DNA from: CAVQWT01 sp963810815 | GTDB lineage: Bacteria; Pseudomonadota; Gammaproteobacteria; Burkholderiales; Casimicrobiaceae | Reading direction: 5' to 3' | DNA: 64,000 bases | NCBI GenBank assembly: GCA_963810815.1 | Contig: CAWEPB010000004.1 | Span: 496,001 to 560,000, forward strand | Part shown: positions 46,047 to 57,510 of the stretch, piece after piece | Layout: each line of letters starts with the position of its first letter | Numbering within the stretch: position 1 is the first letter of the stretch | Made by a program: the position numbers and the translations under genes | Notes under the pieces: generated by a model | Databases searched by the model: none | Told to the model about the DNA's origin: nothing | What the model saw: only the letters and a program-made list of their open reading frames with translations

Positions 46047-48476
46047 ATGCCCAGATTCCAGCGCTCGTTGGTTTGGGCGGCCGTCTCGACCGCCCTCCTC
46101 GCCGCGACAAGCGTCGCGGTGGCGGATACCAAACCGGGCCTGATCGTCGATCAGGCCACTCCCGTCAACATCTCGCGGCTTCCGGCGCAGCTGACCGACA
46201 AGCCCAAGCTGGCGCGCATGCCGGACGGCGCCCTGATCGCCGTGTACGCCGAAGGCGTGGACGTGCCCGGCGGGTACCAGGTGTTCGACGTGAAGGAACG
46301 CATCCTGCGCAATCCGCAGGACATCTTCGCCGCGTACTCGACCGACGACGGCGCGACGTGGAGCACCCCGGTGAACCTGTCCAACACGGCGCTCCAGTCC
46401 TCGGCGTCGGGACGGGTCGACCTCGACGGCGACGGCATCGTGCTGGAGCACGAAGTCATCCCGTGGTTCGGGGACAGCCGCAAGCCGAACATCGTGATCT
46501 TCGGCAACTACGTCTACGTGTCCTGGGTCGGCAAGTACTGCGACCCGTTCCAGCAGCGGACGCGGACCTACAACGAGCTCGGCGGGGTCACCGTCCCGTT
46601 CAGCTGCGTCTACGCCGGGCAGATCCAGTGGAACCCTGCCTCCCGGTCGATGAGCGTGCTCACGTCCCGGCCGCTCACCAACGGCAACCGTGACGCGATC
46701 AACGACGTCGGCGCCGTCAACGGCAACGCGTTCGTCGTGGTGTGGCAGGAGGACCCGAAGGGCCTGGAAATCGGCAATGCCGACGGGCCCGGCGACGGCG
46801 CCAGCGGCGCAAAGGTGAACAAGGGCACGGACCTGTGGATGACCTGGGAACGGCACCCGCAGTTCAGCCCCATCCTTCGCGACAACCGGAGGCGCATCAC
46901 CAACAACTTCACCCGGTTCGACACCGACGGCGACGAGTCGGGCGGTGCCGGGGCGTCGCGGCCGGTCATCTCGATGGTCGGCCCGACGGTCGTGCTCATG
47001 TACGAGGAGACCAAGGGCCTCGAGGGGTTCGAGGAAGGCAAGTACGTCCGCTACCACACGTTCGATTACAACAAGCTGGGAACCGGGGAGGCCGGGGACG
47101 ACGTCACGGCGGGGGTCGGATGCATCCTCAGCGACCCGCTGCGCAATGCCCGGAGACCGCGGATGCTGACGCAGGGAGCGAGCGCCGGCGACACGCGGAT
47201 CGTGTTCATCTACAAGCAGGGCGAGGGCGACTCGGGCGCGCCGTCCGACATCATGATGCGCCGCGCCGTCGGCGGCATGAGCCCCGACAAGGTCCGTCCG
47301 CCGCTGCCGGCGAACTGCGCGCTGGAGCCCACGATCCAGAGCATCATCGGCAACAACGCCCAGTACCGGCAGAACCCGGCGGTCAACCTGTCGAGCGTGC
47401 TGGGAGAAAAGGCGGACAGCGAGGCGAACCCGATCGAGGACGCGCTCGCGCATCGTGGCGTGCTGCGTGGCAAGGATGTCGTGATCGGCTACAGCTACAC
47501 CCCCGATCAGGCCAAGGCGCGCTACGCCGCGCAGGAGAACTACAACTTCTACGTCCGTCGCTCGTCCGACGGCGGCCAGACGTTCTCGGCGCCGGTCAAT
47601 GTCTCGAACGTGCCCGTTGCCTCCGGGCTCACGGTGCGCGAACCGCGGATCGTCGGCACGCCGGGAAGCGGCCCGCGCTGCGCGCAGGATCCTGCCGACT
47701 GCCAGAACACGGACGCCCTCTACCTCGTCTACGGCACGGCAACCAACGTCTACGAGCAACTGGGCGGTTCGGTCGACGTCGACCTCTTCGCCCGGCAGTC
47801 CGGCGACTTCGGCATGACGTTCACCGATACGGTCGCCGTCTCCGCCGGCAATGCGCTGGCCGGCGACGACGACCATTCCGAGGACGCCGAGGCCCAGCTC
47901 CGCGTGTCGCCCGACGGCAGCCGCATGTACGTCGTGTGGGGAACGTCCGGCGCCACCAGCGACGCGCTGTTCCGCAGCACGCACCTGGGGCAGGTCGAGA
48001 CCAATGCCAACGCGGTGGTCGAGTACTACAACAAGTCGCTCAACCACTACTTCGTCACCGCCTTCCCGGAGGAGGCGGCGATGCTCGACGCCGGCATCCT
48101 GGTGCCGGGCTGGTCGCGGACGGGGCAGTCGTTCAAGGGGTACACGCACGACGCCCCCGCCGACGCCAAGGCGGTGTGCCGCTTCTACGGCAAGCCGCCC
48201 ACGGGGCCGAACTCGCACTTCTACACGGCCGACACCGCCGAGTGCGCGGGCCTCAAGGCCAATCCGGTCTGGGTGTTCGAGGGCAATGCGTTCAGCGCCC
48301 GCGTTCCGACGCTGGGTCAGTGCGCGTCGCCGCTGCTGCCGGTCTACCGTCTCTACAACAACCCGACGACGATGCTCGACGTCAACCACCGCTTCACGGC
48401 GGACATCGCGACGTACAACGCGATGATCGCCGGCGGCTGGAAGGGCGAAGGCGTCGTCATGTGCGCGCCGCAGTGA
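46047..48476 (+). CDS. secreted choice-of-anchor O-type protein with C-terminal DUF5648 domain
   Basis: An 809-residue exported protein. Signal peptide SLVWAAVSTALLAATSVAVA. The long middle part resembles a sialidase-like propeller: IFAAYSTDDGATWSTPVNLS and FYVRRSSDGGQTFSAPVNVS are Asp-box-like repeats, with MYVVWGTSG near the end. This fits the family annotated as choice-of-anchor O proteins, whose function is unknown. The last 160 residues are DUF5648 (VVEYYNKSLNHYFVT, SHFYTADTAECAGLKANP, PVYRLYNN, VVMCAPQ), the domain that also ends the protein at 688. The Asp boxes alone do not prove sialidase activity; catalytic Arg-triad residues are not evident. It has its own terminator. Confidence 0.75.
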   Translation: MPRFQRSLVWAAVSTALLAATSVAVADTKPGLIVDQATPVNISRLPAQLTDKPKLARMPDGALIAVYAEGVDVPGGYQVFDVKERILRNPQDIFAAYSTDDGATWSTPVNLSNTALQSSASGRVDLDGDGIVLEHEVIPWFGDSRKPNIVIFGNYVYVSWVGKYCDPFQQRTRTYNELGGVTVPFSCVYAGQIQWNPASRSMSVLTSRPLTNGNRDAINDVGAVNGNAFVVVWQEDPKGLEIGNADGPGDGASGAKVNKGTDLWMTWERHPQFSPILRDNRRRITNNFTRFDTDGDESGGAGASRPVISMVGPTVVLMYEETKGLEGFEEGKYVRYHTFDYNKLGTGEAGDDVTAGVGCILSDPLRNARRPRMLTQGASAGDTRIVFIYKQGEGDSGAPSDIMMRRAVGGMSPDKVRPPLPANCALEPTIQSIIGNNAQYRQNPAVNLSSVLGEKADSEANPIEDALAHRGVLRGKDVVIGYSYTPDQAKARYAAQENYNFYVRRSSDGGQTFSAPVNVSNVPVASGLTVREPRIVGTPGSGPRCAQDPADCQNTDALYLVYGTATNVYEQLGGSVDVDLFARQSGDFGMTFTDTVAVSAGNALAGDDDHSEDAEAQLRVSPDGSRMYVVWGTSGATSDALFRSTHLGQVETNANAVVEYYNKSLNHYFVTAFPEEAAMLDAGILVPGWSRTGQSFKGYTHDAPADAKAVCRFYGKPPTGPNSHFYTADTAECAGLKANPVWVFEGNAFSARVPTLGQCASPLLPVYRLYNNPTTMLDVNHRFTADIATYNAMIAGGWKGEGVVMCAPQ

Positions 48477-48488
48477 CGTGACCGACCG

Positions 48489-48525
48489 GGGGGAGCGGGC
48501 TGCCCGGGCGGCCCGCTCCCCCTGT
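48489..48525 (+). terminator. hairpin terminator after the DUF5648 protein
   Basis: A 12-bp G/C stem (48489-48500 with 48511-48522) with a 10-base loop that can itself pair, followed by TGTT. It starts 13 bases after the stop at 48476. Confidence 0.7.
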
Positions 48526-48615
48526 TACGTGCCGGGCGGGCATCGCGGACTTTCGGCGCCGGCGTTGACCCGCGTCAGCCCCCGCCGGCGCCGTCGCGCG
48601 ACAATGGTGGCAGCC

Positions 48616-51430
<2,815 letters not shown>

Positions 51431-51669
51431 CATGGGTCAGAGCGACGGTGCTGGGGGCGCGCTACCCTGAACGGGAGGCGCCCCGCGTGATGCGGGCATG
51501 GAAGCGCGGAGGCAATCATCCGCCGACGCGCCGCCGACACCATCCTCCGGCAACGCGAGGCATGGCAGTCGGGGTCCATGAGGCCGCACCGGGTCCGGAA
51601 GGCTGCGGTGAGCGGCCGGGACGATGCTCCGTCGAGGCGAGGCTCCCATCGTGATGGAAGGAGCCCATG

Positions 51670-52320
51670 ATGTCCAAACGCACCGTTTCCGCAATCACGC
51701 TGGCGCTGCTGATGCTGGTCAGCGCGCCGCTCTACGGCGGCAATCCCGGCACCCCGCCGCGGTCGCCGGACCAGGCAGCGTCCACCTACACCGCGCCGAC
51801 GGCCGAGGAAGCCGCGGACATGCTGTTCATGCGCGAGGAGGAGAAGCTCGCGCGCGACGTCTACATCACCCTTTTCGACGCCTGGGGACTGACCCCGTTC
51901 GCCAACATCGCCGTGTCCGAGCAGAGCCACATGAACGCCATGCTGCTGCTGCTGAGCAGGTACGGGCTGCCCGATCCGGCCGCGGGAAACCCGATCGGCG
52001 CGTTCACCGATCCGGACCTGCAGACCCTCTACGACACGCTGATCGCGAGGGGGCTGGGAAGCGCCGTGGAAGGGCTGAAGGTCGGCGCCCTCATCGAGGA
52101 AGTCGACATGAGGGACATCCTGGCCGCCATCGAGCGATCGACGAAGACCGACATCACCGCCGTCTACGAGAACCTGATCTGCGGCTCGCGCAATCACCTG
52201 CGCGCGTTCGTCAACGCCATCGAGGCGCTGACCGGCGTGCCGTATACGGCGCAGCTGCTCGATCAGGCGGCGGTCAACGCGATCGTCGCCGCGCCCATGG
52301 AGCGCTGCGGCCAGCGCTGA
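51670..52320 (+). CDS. DUF2202 (ferritin-like) exported protein
   Basis: A 216-residue protein with a signal peptide (RTVSAITLALLMLVSAPLYG) and a DUF2202 domain. The helices carry likely metal ligands: FMREEEKLARDVYITLF, SEQSHMNAMLLLL (ExxH), LIEEVDMRDI and YENLICGSRNHLRAF. Such domains are related to ferritin-like four-helix bundles with a di-iron site; the function is unknown. AAGGAG at 51658-51663 is 6 bases from ATG 51670 and only 3 from ATG 51667, so 51670 is preferred. It follows the P-type ATPase by 239 bases, in which I see no gene. Confidence 0.8.
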   Translation: MSKRTVSAITLALLMLVSAPLYGGNPGTPPRSPDQAASTYTAPTAEEAADMLFMREEEKLARDVYITLFDAWGLTPFANIAVSEQSHMNAMLLLLSRYGLPDPAAGNPIGAFTDPDLQTLYDTLIARGLGSAVEGLKVGALIEEVDMRDILAAIERSTKTDITAVYENLICGSRNHLRAFVNAIEALTGVPYTAQLLDQAAVNAIVAAPMERCGQR

Positions 52321-52354
52321 CGGGTGACAGCGAGGCCCCGGCGACCGGAGCGGA

Positions 52355-52474
52355 TCAGGTCCGGATCAGCGGGAGCGCGTCCCCCGCGTGCTTCTTCTGC
52401 TGCTTGATCTGCTTCTTCTCCTTCGGGGAGAGCTGGGGCTTCTTCTTCTGCTGTTTCGGCGGCTGATGCGACAT
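52355..52474 (-). CDS. 39-residue lysine- and glutamine-rich protein
   Basis: A tiny basic protein: MSHQPPKQQKKKPQ, then LSPKEKKQIKQQKKH and a short tail. A GGAGG ribosome-binding site is 6 bases before the ATG, which supports it as a real gene. Similar small Lys/Gln-rich proteins beginning MSH-x-PPKQQKK occur in proteobacteria; the function is unknown, perhaps nucleic-acid or ribosome contact given the charge. It is not part of the EamA gene downstream in frame. Confidence 0.6.
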   Translation of the reverse strand: MSHQPPKQQKKKPQLSPKEKKQIKQQKKHAGDALPLIRT

Positions 52475-52536
52475 GGGGTGCCTCCAGGGAGTACCGATGA
52501 ACTCGGTGCCCCGACTATACGCGCTTCGTGCCGCAG

Positions 52537-53484
52537 CTAGCCGCGACGCTGCGAGACGACGATGCCGAGGACGATCAGCCCGAACGCGACCGCGTGGAAC
52601 GCCTGCGGCGGCTCGCCGAGCAGCGCGGCGGACATCAGCGCCGCCAGCAGCGGAGTCAGGTTGGCGAAGAACGACGGCAGCAGCGGGCCGGCGCGGGCGA
52701 CGCCGCGGTCCCAGCACCAGTAGGCGAGCAGCGAGGGCCCCAGCGCGACCCACAGCACGACGGCCGCGGTGCGCGGCTCGAGCCGCAGCACGAAGTCGCC
52801 GGCCAGCCATTCGACCGCCACCACCGGCATCGACAGCGCGACGCCCCACGCCGTCTGCAGCATCAGCAGCGTCAGCACGGGGACGTCGGGGCGCCGTCGG
52901 AGCAGCAGCCACGAGTACAGCGCCCAGACGACCGTCGCCGCGACCATCAGCAGGTCGCCCCGCACCAGCCGCAATCGGGCCAGCCGCTCGACGTCGCCGC
53001 CGGTGAGCACGACCAGCACGCCGACCAGCGAGAGCCCGGCGCCGATCCACGCCCAGCGACGGGCGTGCGCGGCGAAGAACAGCCGGCCGATCAGCAGCAC
53101 GAACAGCGGGCCGCCGGCCGCGATCAGCGTGACGTTGATCGCGGACGAGGTGCGCAGCGCCATGTACTGCAGCGCGTTGTAGCTGGTCACCGAGAGCAGG
53201 CCGAAGATCGCGTAGACGCGCCAGTCGCCCCGGTGCCAGGACCGCGCCGGCGTCCCGGCCGCGGCCTCCGCGGCGGGGCGGGCCGCGCGCCGGGCGCCGA
53301 CGAGGACGATCGGCGCGACGATGGCGAGCGTGACCAGCCAGCGCAGCGTGTTCAGCGCGATCGGCGAGATCAGCGGTTCGCCCCCGGCGACCGACAGGCG
53401 ACCGACGATCGCGTTGCTCGCCCACATCAGCGGCGGCAGCGTCAGGTAGAACAGCGTGGCGGGGCGCAGGCCGGCGGGCGTCAT
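52537..53484 (-). CDS. EamA-family (DMT superfamily) transporter
   Basis: A 315-residue membrane protein with ten predicted helices in two EamA repeats: TLPPLMWASNAIVGRLSV at the start and LLMVAATVVWALYSWLLL in the middle. Family features are SVTSYNALQYMALRTSSA and LGPSLLAYWCWDRGVARAG with LLGEPPQ. It resembles the EamA gene at 16436 only in general fold. It lies 40 bases after the TRAP large permease gene on the same strand and could be an efflux component of that operon, but the link is only positional. Confidence 0.83.
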   Translation of the reverse strand: MTPAGLRPATLFYLTLPPLMWASNAIVGRLSVAGGEPLISPIALNTLRWLVTLAIVAPIVLVGARRAARPAAEAAAGTPARSWHRGDWRVYAIFGLLSVTSYNALQYMALRTSSAINVTLIAAGGPLFVLLIGRLFFAAHARRWAWIGAGLSLVGVLVVLTGGDVERLARLRLVRGDLLMVAATVVWALYSWLLLRRRPDVPVLTLLMLQTAWGVALSMPVVAVEWLAGDFVLRLEPRTAAVVLWVALGPSLLAYWCWDRGVARAGPLLPSFFANLTPLLAALMSAALLGEPPQAFHAVAFGLIVLGIVVSQRRG

Positions 53485-53524
53485 GATGTGCGGGAGGCGA
53501 TGACCGGCGTCGGCCCGCCCCCGG

Positions 53525-54814
53525 TCAGTACCCCAGCCGCCGCGGCAGCCACATCGCGAGGCCCGGGAACACGGCGACGCAGACCAGCGCCATCAGCATC
53601 GCCCCGACCAGCCATATCGCCCAGCGGACGGTCGACTCGATGCTGACGCCGGCGATCCGCGCGGTGACCATCAGGTTGACGGCCATCGGCGGCGTGAACT
53701 GGCCGATCGCCATGTTCATCGTCAGCAGGACGCCGAACCACACCGGGTCCCAGCCGAACGTCTTCATGATCGGCAGGAGGATGGGCAGGAAGACCAGGAA
53801 GATCGAGATCGCGTCGAGCAGCATGCCCGCGATCAGCAGCATCACCATGATCATCGCCAGCATCGCCGTCTCGTTGCCCGTGAAGCCCAGCAGCAGCCGC
53901 GCGAACGCGTCGAAGGCGCCGAGCGTCGAGCCGGCGTGGGCGAACACGCTGGCCAATGCGATGATGATCATGACCACGGCCGAGATCTCGGCCGACTCCA
54001 CCAGCACTTCGTAGACCTTGCGCAGCGTCAGCGTGCGGTAGACGACGAGGCCGACGAACAATCCGTAGAATGCCGCGACGACGGCCGCCTCGGTCGGGGT
54101 GAACGCGCCGATGCGCAGCCCGCCGAGGATGATGACGGGCGCGAGCAGGCCCCAGATCGCCTCGCGGAAGCTCTGCCAGAAGCCCGCGGTCGCCGCCGGC
54201 TGGTCGCGGCCCCAGCCCTCGCGGATCGACAGCCACAGCACCGGGATCAGCAGCGCGAATCCCGCCAGCAGGCCCGGGACGAGGCCGGCGGCGAACAGCG
54301 CCGGGATCGACGCCGACGGCACCAGGATGTTGTAGACGATGAAGGCCAGCGACGGCGGGATCAGGATCGCCGTCGAACCCGCCGCGGCGATGAGCGCGGC
54401 CGAGAATTCGCGGGGATAGCCCGCAGCGGCCATGCCCGGGATCATCACCATCGCGACGGCGGCGGCGTCGGCGGGGCCGGAGCCCGAGATCCCGCCCAGG
54501 AACATGCAGACCAGCACGGCGACGATCGCCGGCCCGCCCGGCCGCCTGCCCACGCACACCGAGACGAAGCGCACCAGCCGCTCCGCCACCCCCGCACGCT
54601 CGAACATCATGCCGGCGAGGACGAACACCGGCAACGCCAGCAGCGGGTACTTGGCGATCCCCGCGTAGACGTTGGTCGGCACCGACATGATGCCGAGGCC
54701 TTCGCGCAGGATCACGACCATCCCGGTGATGCCGAGCGCGACGGCGAGCGGCGCGCCCAGGAACAGCAGCAGCGCGAAGCCGCCCAGCAGGATCAGCGTG
54801 CCTTCGGCGAGCAT
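53525..54814 (-). CDS. dctM: TRAP transporter large permease (DctM)
   Basis: A 429-residue inner-membrane protein with about twelve hydrophobic segments. TRAP transporters import organic acids with a periplasmic binding protein and a sodium gradient. DctM family motifs: GILFLGAPLAVALGIT-like start (LLLFLGAPLAVALGIT), LLALPVFVLAGMMFERAG, GGISGSGPADAAAVAMVMIPGM and ISIFLVFLPILLPI with NMAIGQFTPPMAVNLMV. It is the third TRAP gene of the run, 28 bases after dctQ. Confidence 0.93.
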   Translation of the reverse strand: MLAEGTLILLGGFALLLFLGAPLAVALGITGMVVILREGLGIMSVPTNVYAGIAKYPLLALPVFVLAGMMFERAGVAERLVRFVSVCVGRRPGGPAIVAVLVCMFLGGISGSGPADAAAVAMVMIPGMAAAGYPREFSAALIAAAGSTAILIPPSLAFIVYNILVPSASIPALFAAGLVPGLLAGFALLIPVLWLSIREGWGRDQPAATAGFWQSFREAIWGLLAPVIILGGLRIGAFTPTEAAVVAAFYGLFVGLVVYRTLTLRKVYEVLVESAEISAVVMIIIALASVFAHAGSTLGAFDAFARLLLGFTGNETAMLAMIMVMLLIAGMLLDAISIFLVFLPILLPIMKTFGWDPVWFGVLLTMNMAIGQFTPPMAVNLMVTARIAGVSIESTVRWAIWLVGAMLMALVCVAVFPGLAMWLPRRLGY

Positions 54815-54842
54815 GTCGGCTGGCGGCGGCGAAGCAGCCGCG

Positions 54843-55427
54843 TCATTTCGAGGGCAGCAGCGCGAGCCGCGCCAGGCGCCCCGCGATCCGCAGCGTGATC
54901 AGCACGGAGAGCAGCGGCAGCCAGACCGTGTAGATCCACTGCGGAATGCCGATGCCGGGCGTCGTGGTGCCGTAGGTCCAGTCGTCCCAGAACAGCCGCG
55001 TCCCGTAGAAGGCCAGCACCGCGAACAGCGCCAGCCCGCACAGCGTGACGGCGATCTCGATCCGGCGCCGCAGCCGCAGGCCCAGTTTCTGGACGAAGAA
55101 TTCGAGCCGGATGTGGCGGTTGCGCGCGAACGCTGCCGACGCGCCGAAGAACGTCATCACGACCAGCAGGAAGACCGAGAACTCCTCGGTGAACGCGAAC
55201 GATACGTTGGTGAGGTAGCGGACGAGCACGTTGGCGAAGGTGATGACGCAGATCAGCGCCATCGCGATCGCCGCCGCGCCTTCCTCGAACGCGGTGCCGA
55301 TGCGCGGCCGGTCCTCGGCCGGGACCGGCGGCAGGTCCACCGACCCCGCGGGCGCGCCGTCCCGCGCGCCGGCGGGCGCCGGACCCGGCACGGGCGGCCC
55401 GCCCGCGCCGGCGGCTTCCTGGCTCAT
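54843..55427 (-). CDS. dctQ: TRAP transporter small permease (DctQ)
   Basis: A 194-residue membrane protein with four hydrophobic segments: GAAAIAMALICVITFANVLVRY, FSVFLLVVMTFFGASAAF, IAVTLCGLALFAVLAFYGTRL and WIYTVWLPLLSVLITLRIAG. It pairs with DctM in the membrane. The first 50 residues are a Pro/Ala/Gly-rich cytoplasmic tail, longer than usual. It starts 10 bases after the stop of dctP. Confidence 0.88.
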   Translation of the reverse strand: MSQEAAGAGGPPVPGPAPAGARDGAPAGSVDLPPVPAEDRPRIGTAFEEGAAAIAMALICVITFANVLVRYLTNVSFAFTEEFSVFLLVVMTFFGASAAFARNRHIRLEFFVQKLGLRLRRRIEIAVTLCGLALFAVLAFYGTRLFWDDWTYGTTTPGIGIPQWIYTVWLPLLSVLITLRIAGRLARLALLPSK

Positions 55428-55437
55428 GCCGCCGCGG

Positions 55438-56472
55438 TCACTGCTTGCGGGCGGCGACGGCGGCCTCGGCGCGCTTGACGAGGTCGGGTCCGATCGTCTG
55501 CGTCCACTTGTCGTACGTCGGCCGCGTCGCCACGGCGAACGCCTGGCGTTCGGCCGGGGTCGGGCGGGTCACGGTGACGCCGAGCGCCGCGACTTCCCTG
55601 TACATCGCGTCGTCGCTGCCGGTGAGTCCCTTGCGCGCCAGCGCGATCTCCTGCTTGCCGGCGTCGAGGGCCGCCTGCTTGACGATGGCGCGATCCTCGG
55701 GCGTCCACGAGTTCCAGACTTCCTTGTTGACGACGAAGATCAGCGGATCGGCGAGGTAGCCCCAGACGGTCACGTACTTCTGGCCGACGTTCTGCAGCTT
55801 GGCCGCGGTGAAGATGTGCAGCGGATTCTCCTGCCCGTCCACCGCGCCCGAGGCGAGCGCCGGCTGGGCGTCGGCCCAGCTCATCTGCGTCGGGTTGGCA
55901 CCCAGCGCCGTGAACGTGTCGTTGAAGATCGGCGAGCCGACGACGCGGAACTTGAGGCCCTTCATGTCCTCGGGCTTGCGGATCTCGCGCTTGGAATTGG
56001 TGACTTCGCGGAAGCCGTTCTCGCCCCAGGCCAGCGGCACGACGCCCGCCTTCTCGACCAGCGCGAACATCTCCTTGCCGATCTCGCCCTGCGTCAGCGC
56101 GTCGAGGCCGGCGTGGTCCTGCGCCAGGAACGGCAGCGAGAACAGGTTGAATTCCTTGATCTGCGGCGACCAGTTGATCGTCGAGCCGATGGCGAGGTCG
56201 ATCGCGCCCTGCCGCACCGCGGTGAACTCGCGCGTCTGGTCGCCGTTCACCAGCGACGCGCCGGGGTACAGCTTGATGTTGATGCGGCCCTTCGTGCGCT
56301 CGCGGACCAGGTCGGCCCAGATCTCGCCGCCCTTGCCCCAGGGGAACGCGGGGCCGACGACGGTGGAGAGCTTGTACTCGGGCTTGTAGCTCGACTGGGC
56401 GAACGCGGCGGGCACCGCGAGGGCGAGGGCCGCGACGGCGATCGCGACGGACTTGAGCGCGGTTCGGCGCAT
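55438..56472 (-). CDS. dctP: TRAP transporter substrate-binding protein (DctP)
   Basis: A 344-residue periplasmic receptor. Signal peptide SVAIAVAALALAVPAAFA. DctP-type features: RTKGRINIKLYPGASLVNGD, LGANPTQMSWADAQPALASG and VDGQENPLHIFTAAK; the Arg in GLKFRVVGSPIF is the residue that pairs with the substrate carboxylate in this family. ATG 56472 has AAGGAG 6 bases upstream. Its ligand is unknown; the neighbouring E1 genes suggest a 2-oxo acid or a compound that yields one. It is first of the three TRAP genes. Confidence 0.92.
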   Translation of the reverse strand: MRRTALKSVAIAVAALALAVPAAFAQSSYKPEYKLSTVVGPAFPWGKGGEIWADLVRERTKGRINIKLYPGASLVNGDQTREFTAVRQGAIDLAIGSTINWSPQIKEFNLFSLPFLAQDHAGLDALTQGEIGKEMFALVEKAGVVPLAWGENGFREVTNSKREIRKPEDMKGLKFRVVGSPIFNDTFTALGANPTQMSWADAQPALASGAVDGQENPLHIFTAAKLQNVGQKYVTVWGYLADPLIFVVNKEVWNSWTPEDRAIVKQAALDAGKQEIALARKGLTGSDDAMYREVAALGVTVTRPTPAERQAFAVATRPTYDKWTQTIGPDLVKRAEAAVAARKQ

Positions 56473-56531
56473 GGGTTTCTCCTTGGACTGGGGTGGGAAC
56501 GTGGCAAGCTGCCGCCGAGCGTCTTCCGCGC

Positions 56532-57488
56532 TCATGCGAGCATCGATTCTATCCTCTTGAGTATCGACTCGGGCGACAGTCGCGCCACCGCCTCGAGCGC
56601 CGCGGCATAGCCGACGGGAATGCGCGGCGCCCCGAGGCGGGCGACGCGCACGCCGAGCGCCTCGGCCGCGGTGGCCGCGATCTCCGCGCCGAAACCGGCG
56701 ACCTCGACGGCTTCGTGGACGACCAGCAGCCGGCCGGTCCGCGCGGCCGATCCCAGGACCGTTTCCCGATCCCAGGGCCAGAGGGTGCGCAGGTCGATCA
56801 CTTCGACGTCCCTGCCGCCGGCCGCCGCGGCCTCCGCGGCGGCGAGCGCCCAGTGGACGGCCTTGCTCCAGGTCACCAGCGTCAGGTCGCGACCCGGACG
56901 GCGGACGAGGGCCCGCCCGAGTTCCGCGTCCGCGCCGGGATCGACTTCGCCGCGCTCGCCCCACAGCTCCTTGTGCTCGAGGTAGATCACCGGATCGTCG
57001 CAGCGGATCGACGCGGCCAGCAGCGCATGGTTGTCCTGCGCCGTCGCCGGGGCGACGACGACGAGGCCCGGGATGTGCGCGAACCACGCCTCCAGCGACT
57101 GCGAGTGCTGCGCCGCCGACGCGGTCCAGATGCCCGAGGGCAGCCGCGCCACCAGCGGCACGCGGCCCTGGCCGCCGAACATGTACCGGTTCTTCGCCGC
57201 CTGGTTGACGATTTCGTCGATGGCGCACAGCGCGAAATCGACGACGCGCATCTCGACCACGGGTCGCAGGCCGGTGAGCGCCATGCCCACGGCGGCGCCC
57301 ATGATCGTCGCCTCGGAGATCGGCGTGTCGATGATCCGCGCCGCGCCGAACTCCTGCTGCAGTCCCTGGTACTGGCCGAAGATGCCGCCGCGCCCGACGT
57401 CCTCGCCCAGCGCCACGACCCGGGGATCGTCGCGCATCGCCCGCGCCAGCGCGGCCGCGCCCGCCGCCGCGTAGGTCAGCACCGCCAT
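56532..57488 (-). CDS. 2-oxo-acid dehydrogenase E1 beta subunit
   Basis: A 318-residue subunit of a pyruvate/acetoin/branched-chain 2-oxo-acid dehydrogenase-type E1. Signs: VVALGEDVGRGGIFGQYQGL, RIIDTPISEATIMGAAVGMA and RVPLVARLPSG; the C-terminal transketolase domain has VIDLRTLWPWDRETV and LLVVHEAVEVAGFGAE. The GRGGIFG form and ISE motif are near those of acetoin dehydrogenase AcoB, but the substrate cannot be fixed. It is 22 bases downstream of the alpha gene. No E2 or E3 gene is adjacent. Confidence 0.9.
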   Translation of the reverse strand: MAVLTYAAAGAAALARAMRDDPRVVALGEDVGRGGIFGQYQGLQQEFGAARIIDTPISEATIMGAAVGMALTGLRPVVEMRVVDFALCAIDEIVNQAAKNRYMFGGQGRVPLVARLPSGIWTASAAQHSQSLEAWFAHIPGLVVVAPATAQDNHALLAASIRCDDPVIYLEHKELWGERGEVDPGADAELGRALVRRPGRDLTLVTWSKAVHWALAAAEAAAAGGRDVEVIDLRTLWPWDRETVLGSAARTGRLLVVHEAVEVAGFGAEIAATAAEALGVRVARLGAPRIPVGYAAALEAVARLSPESILKRIESMLA

Positions 57489-57510
57489 GTCGTCCCCCCG
57501 ACCGCGCGCG

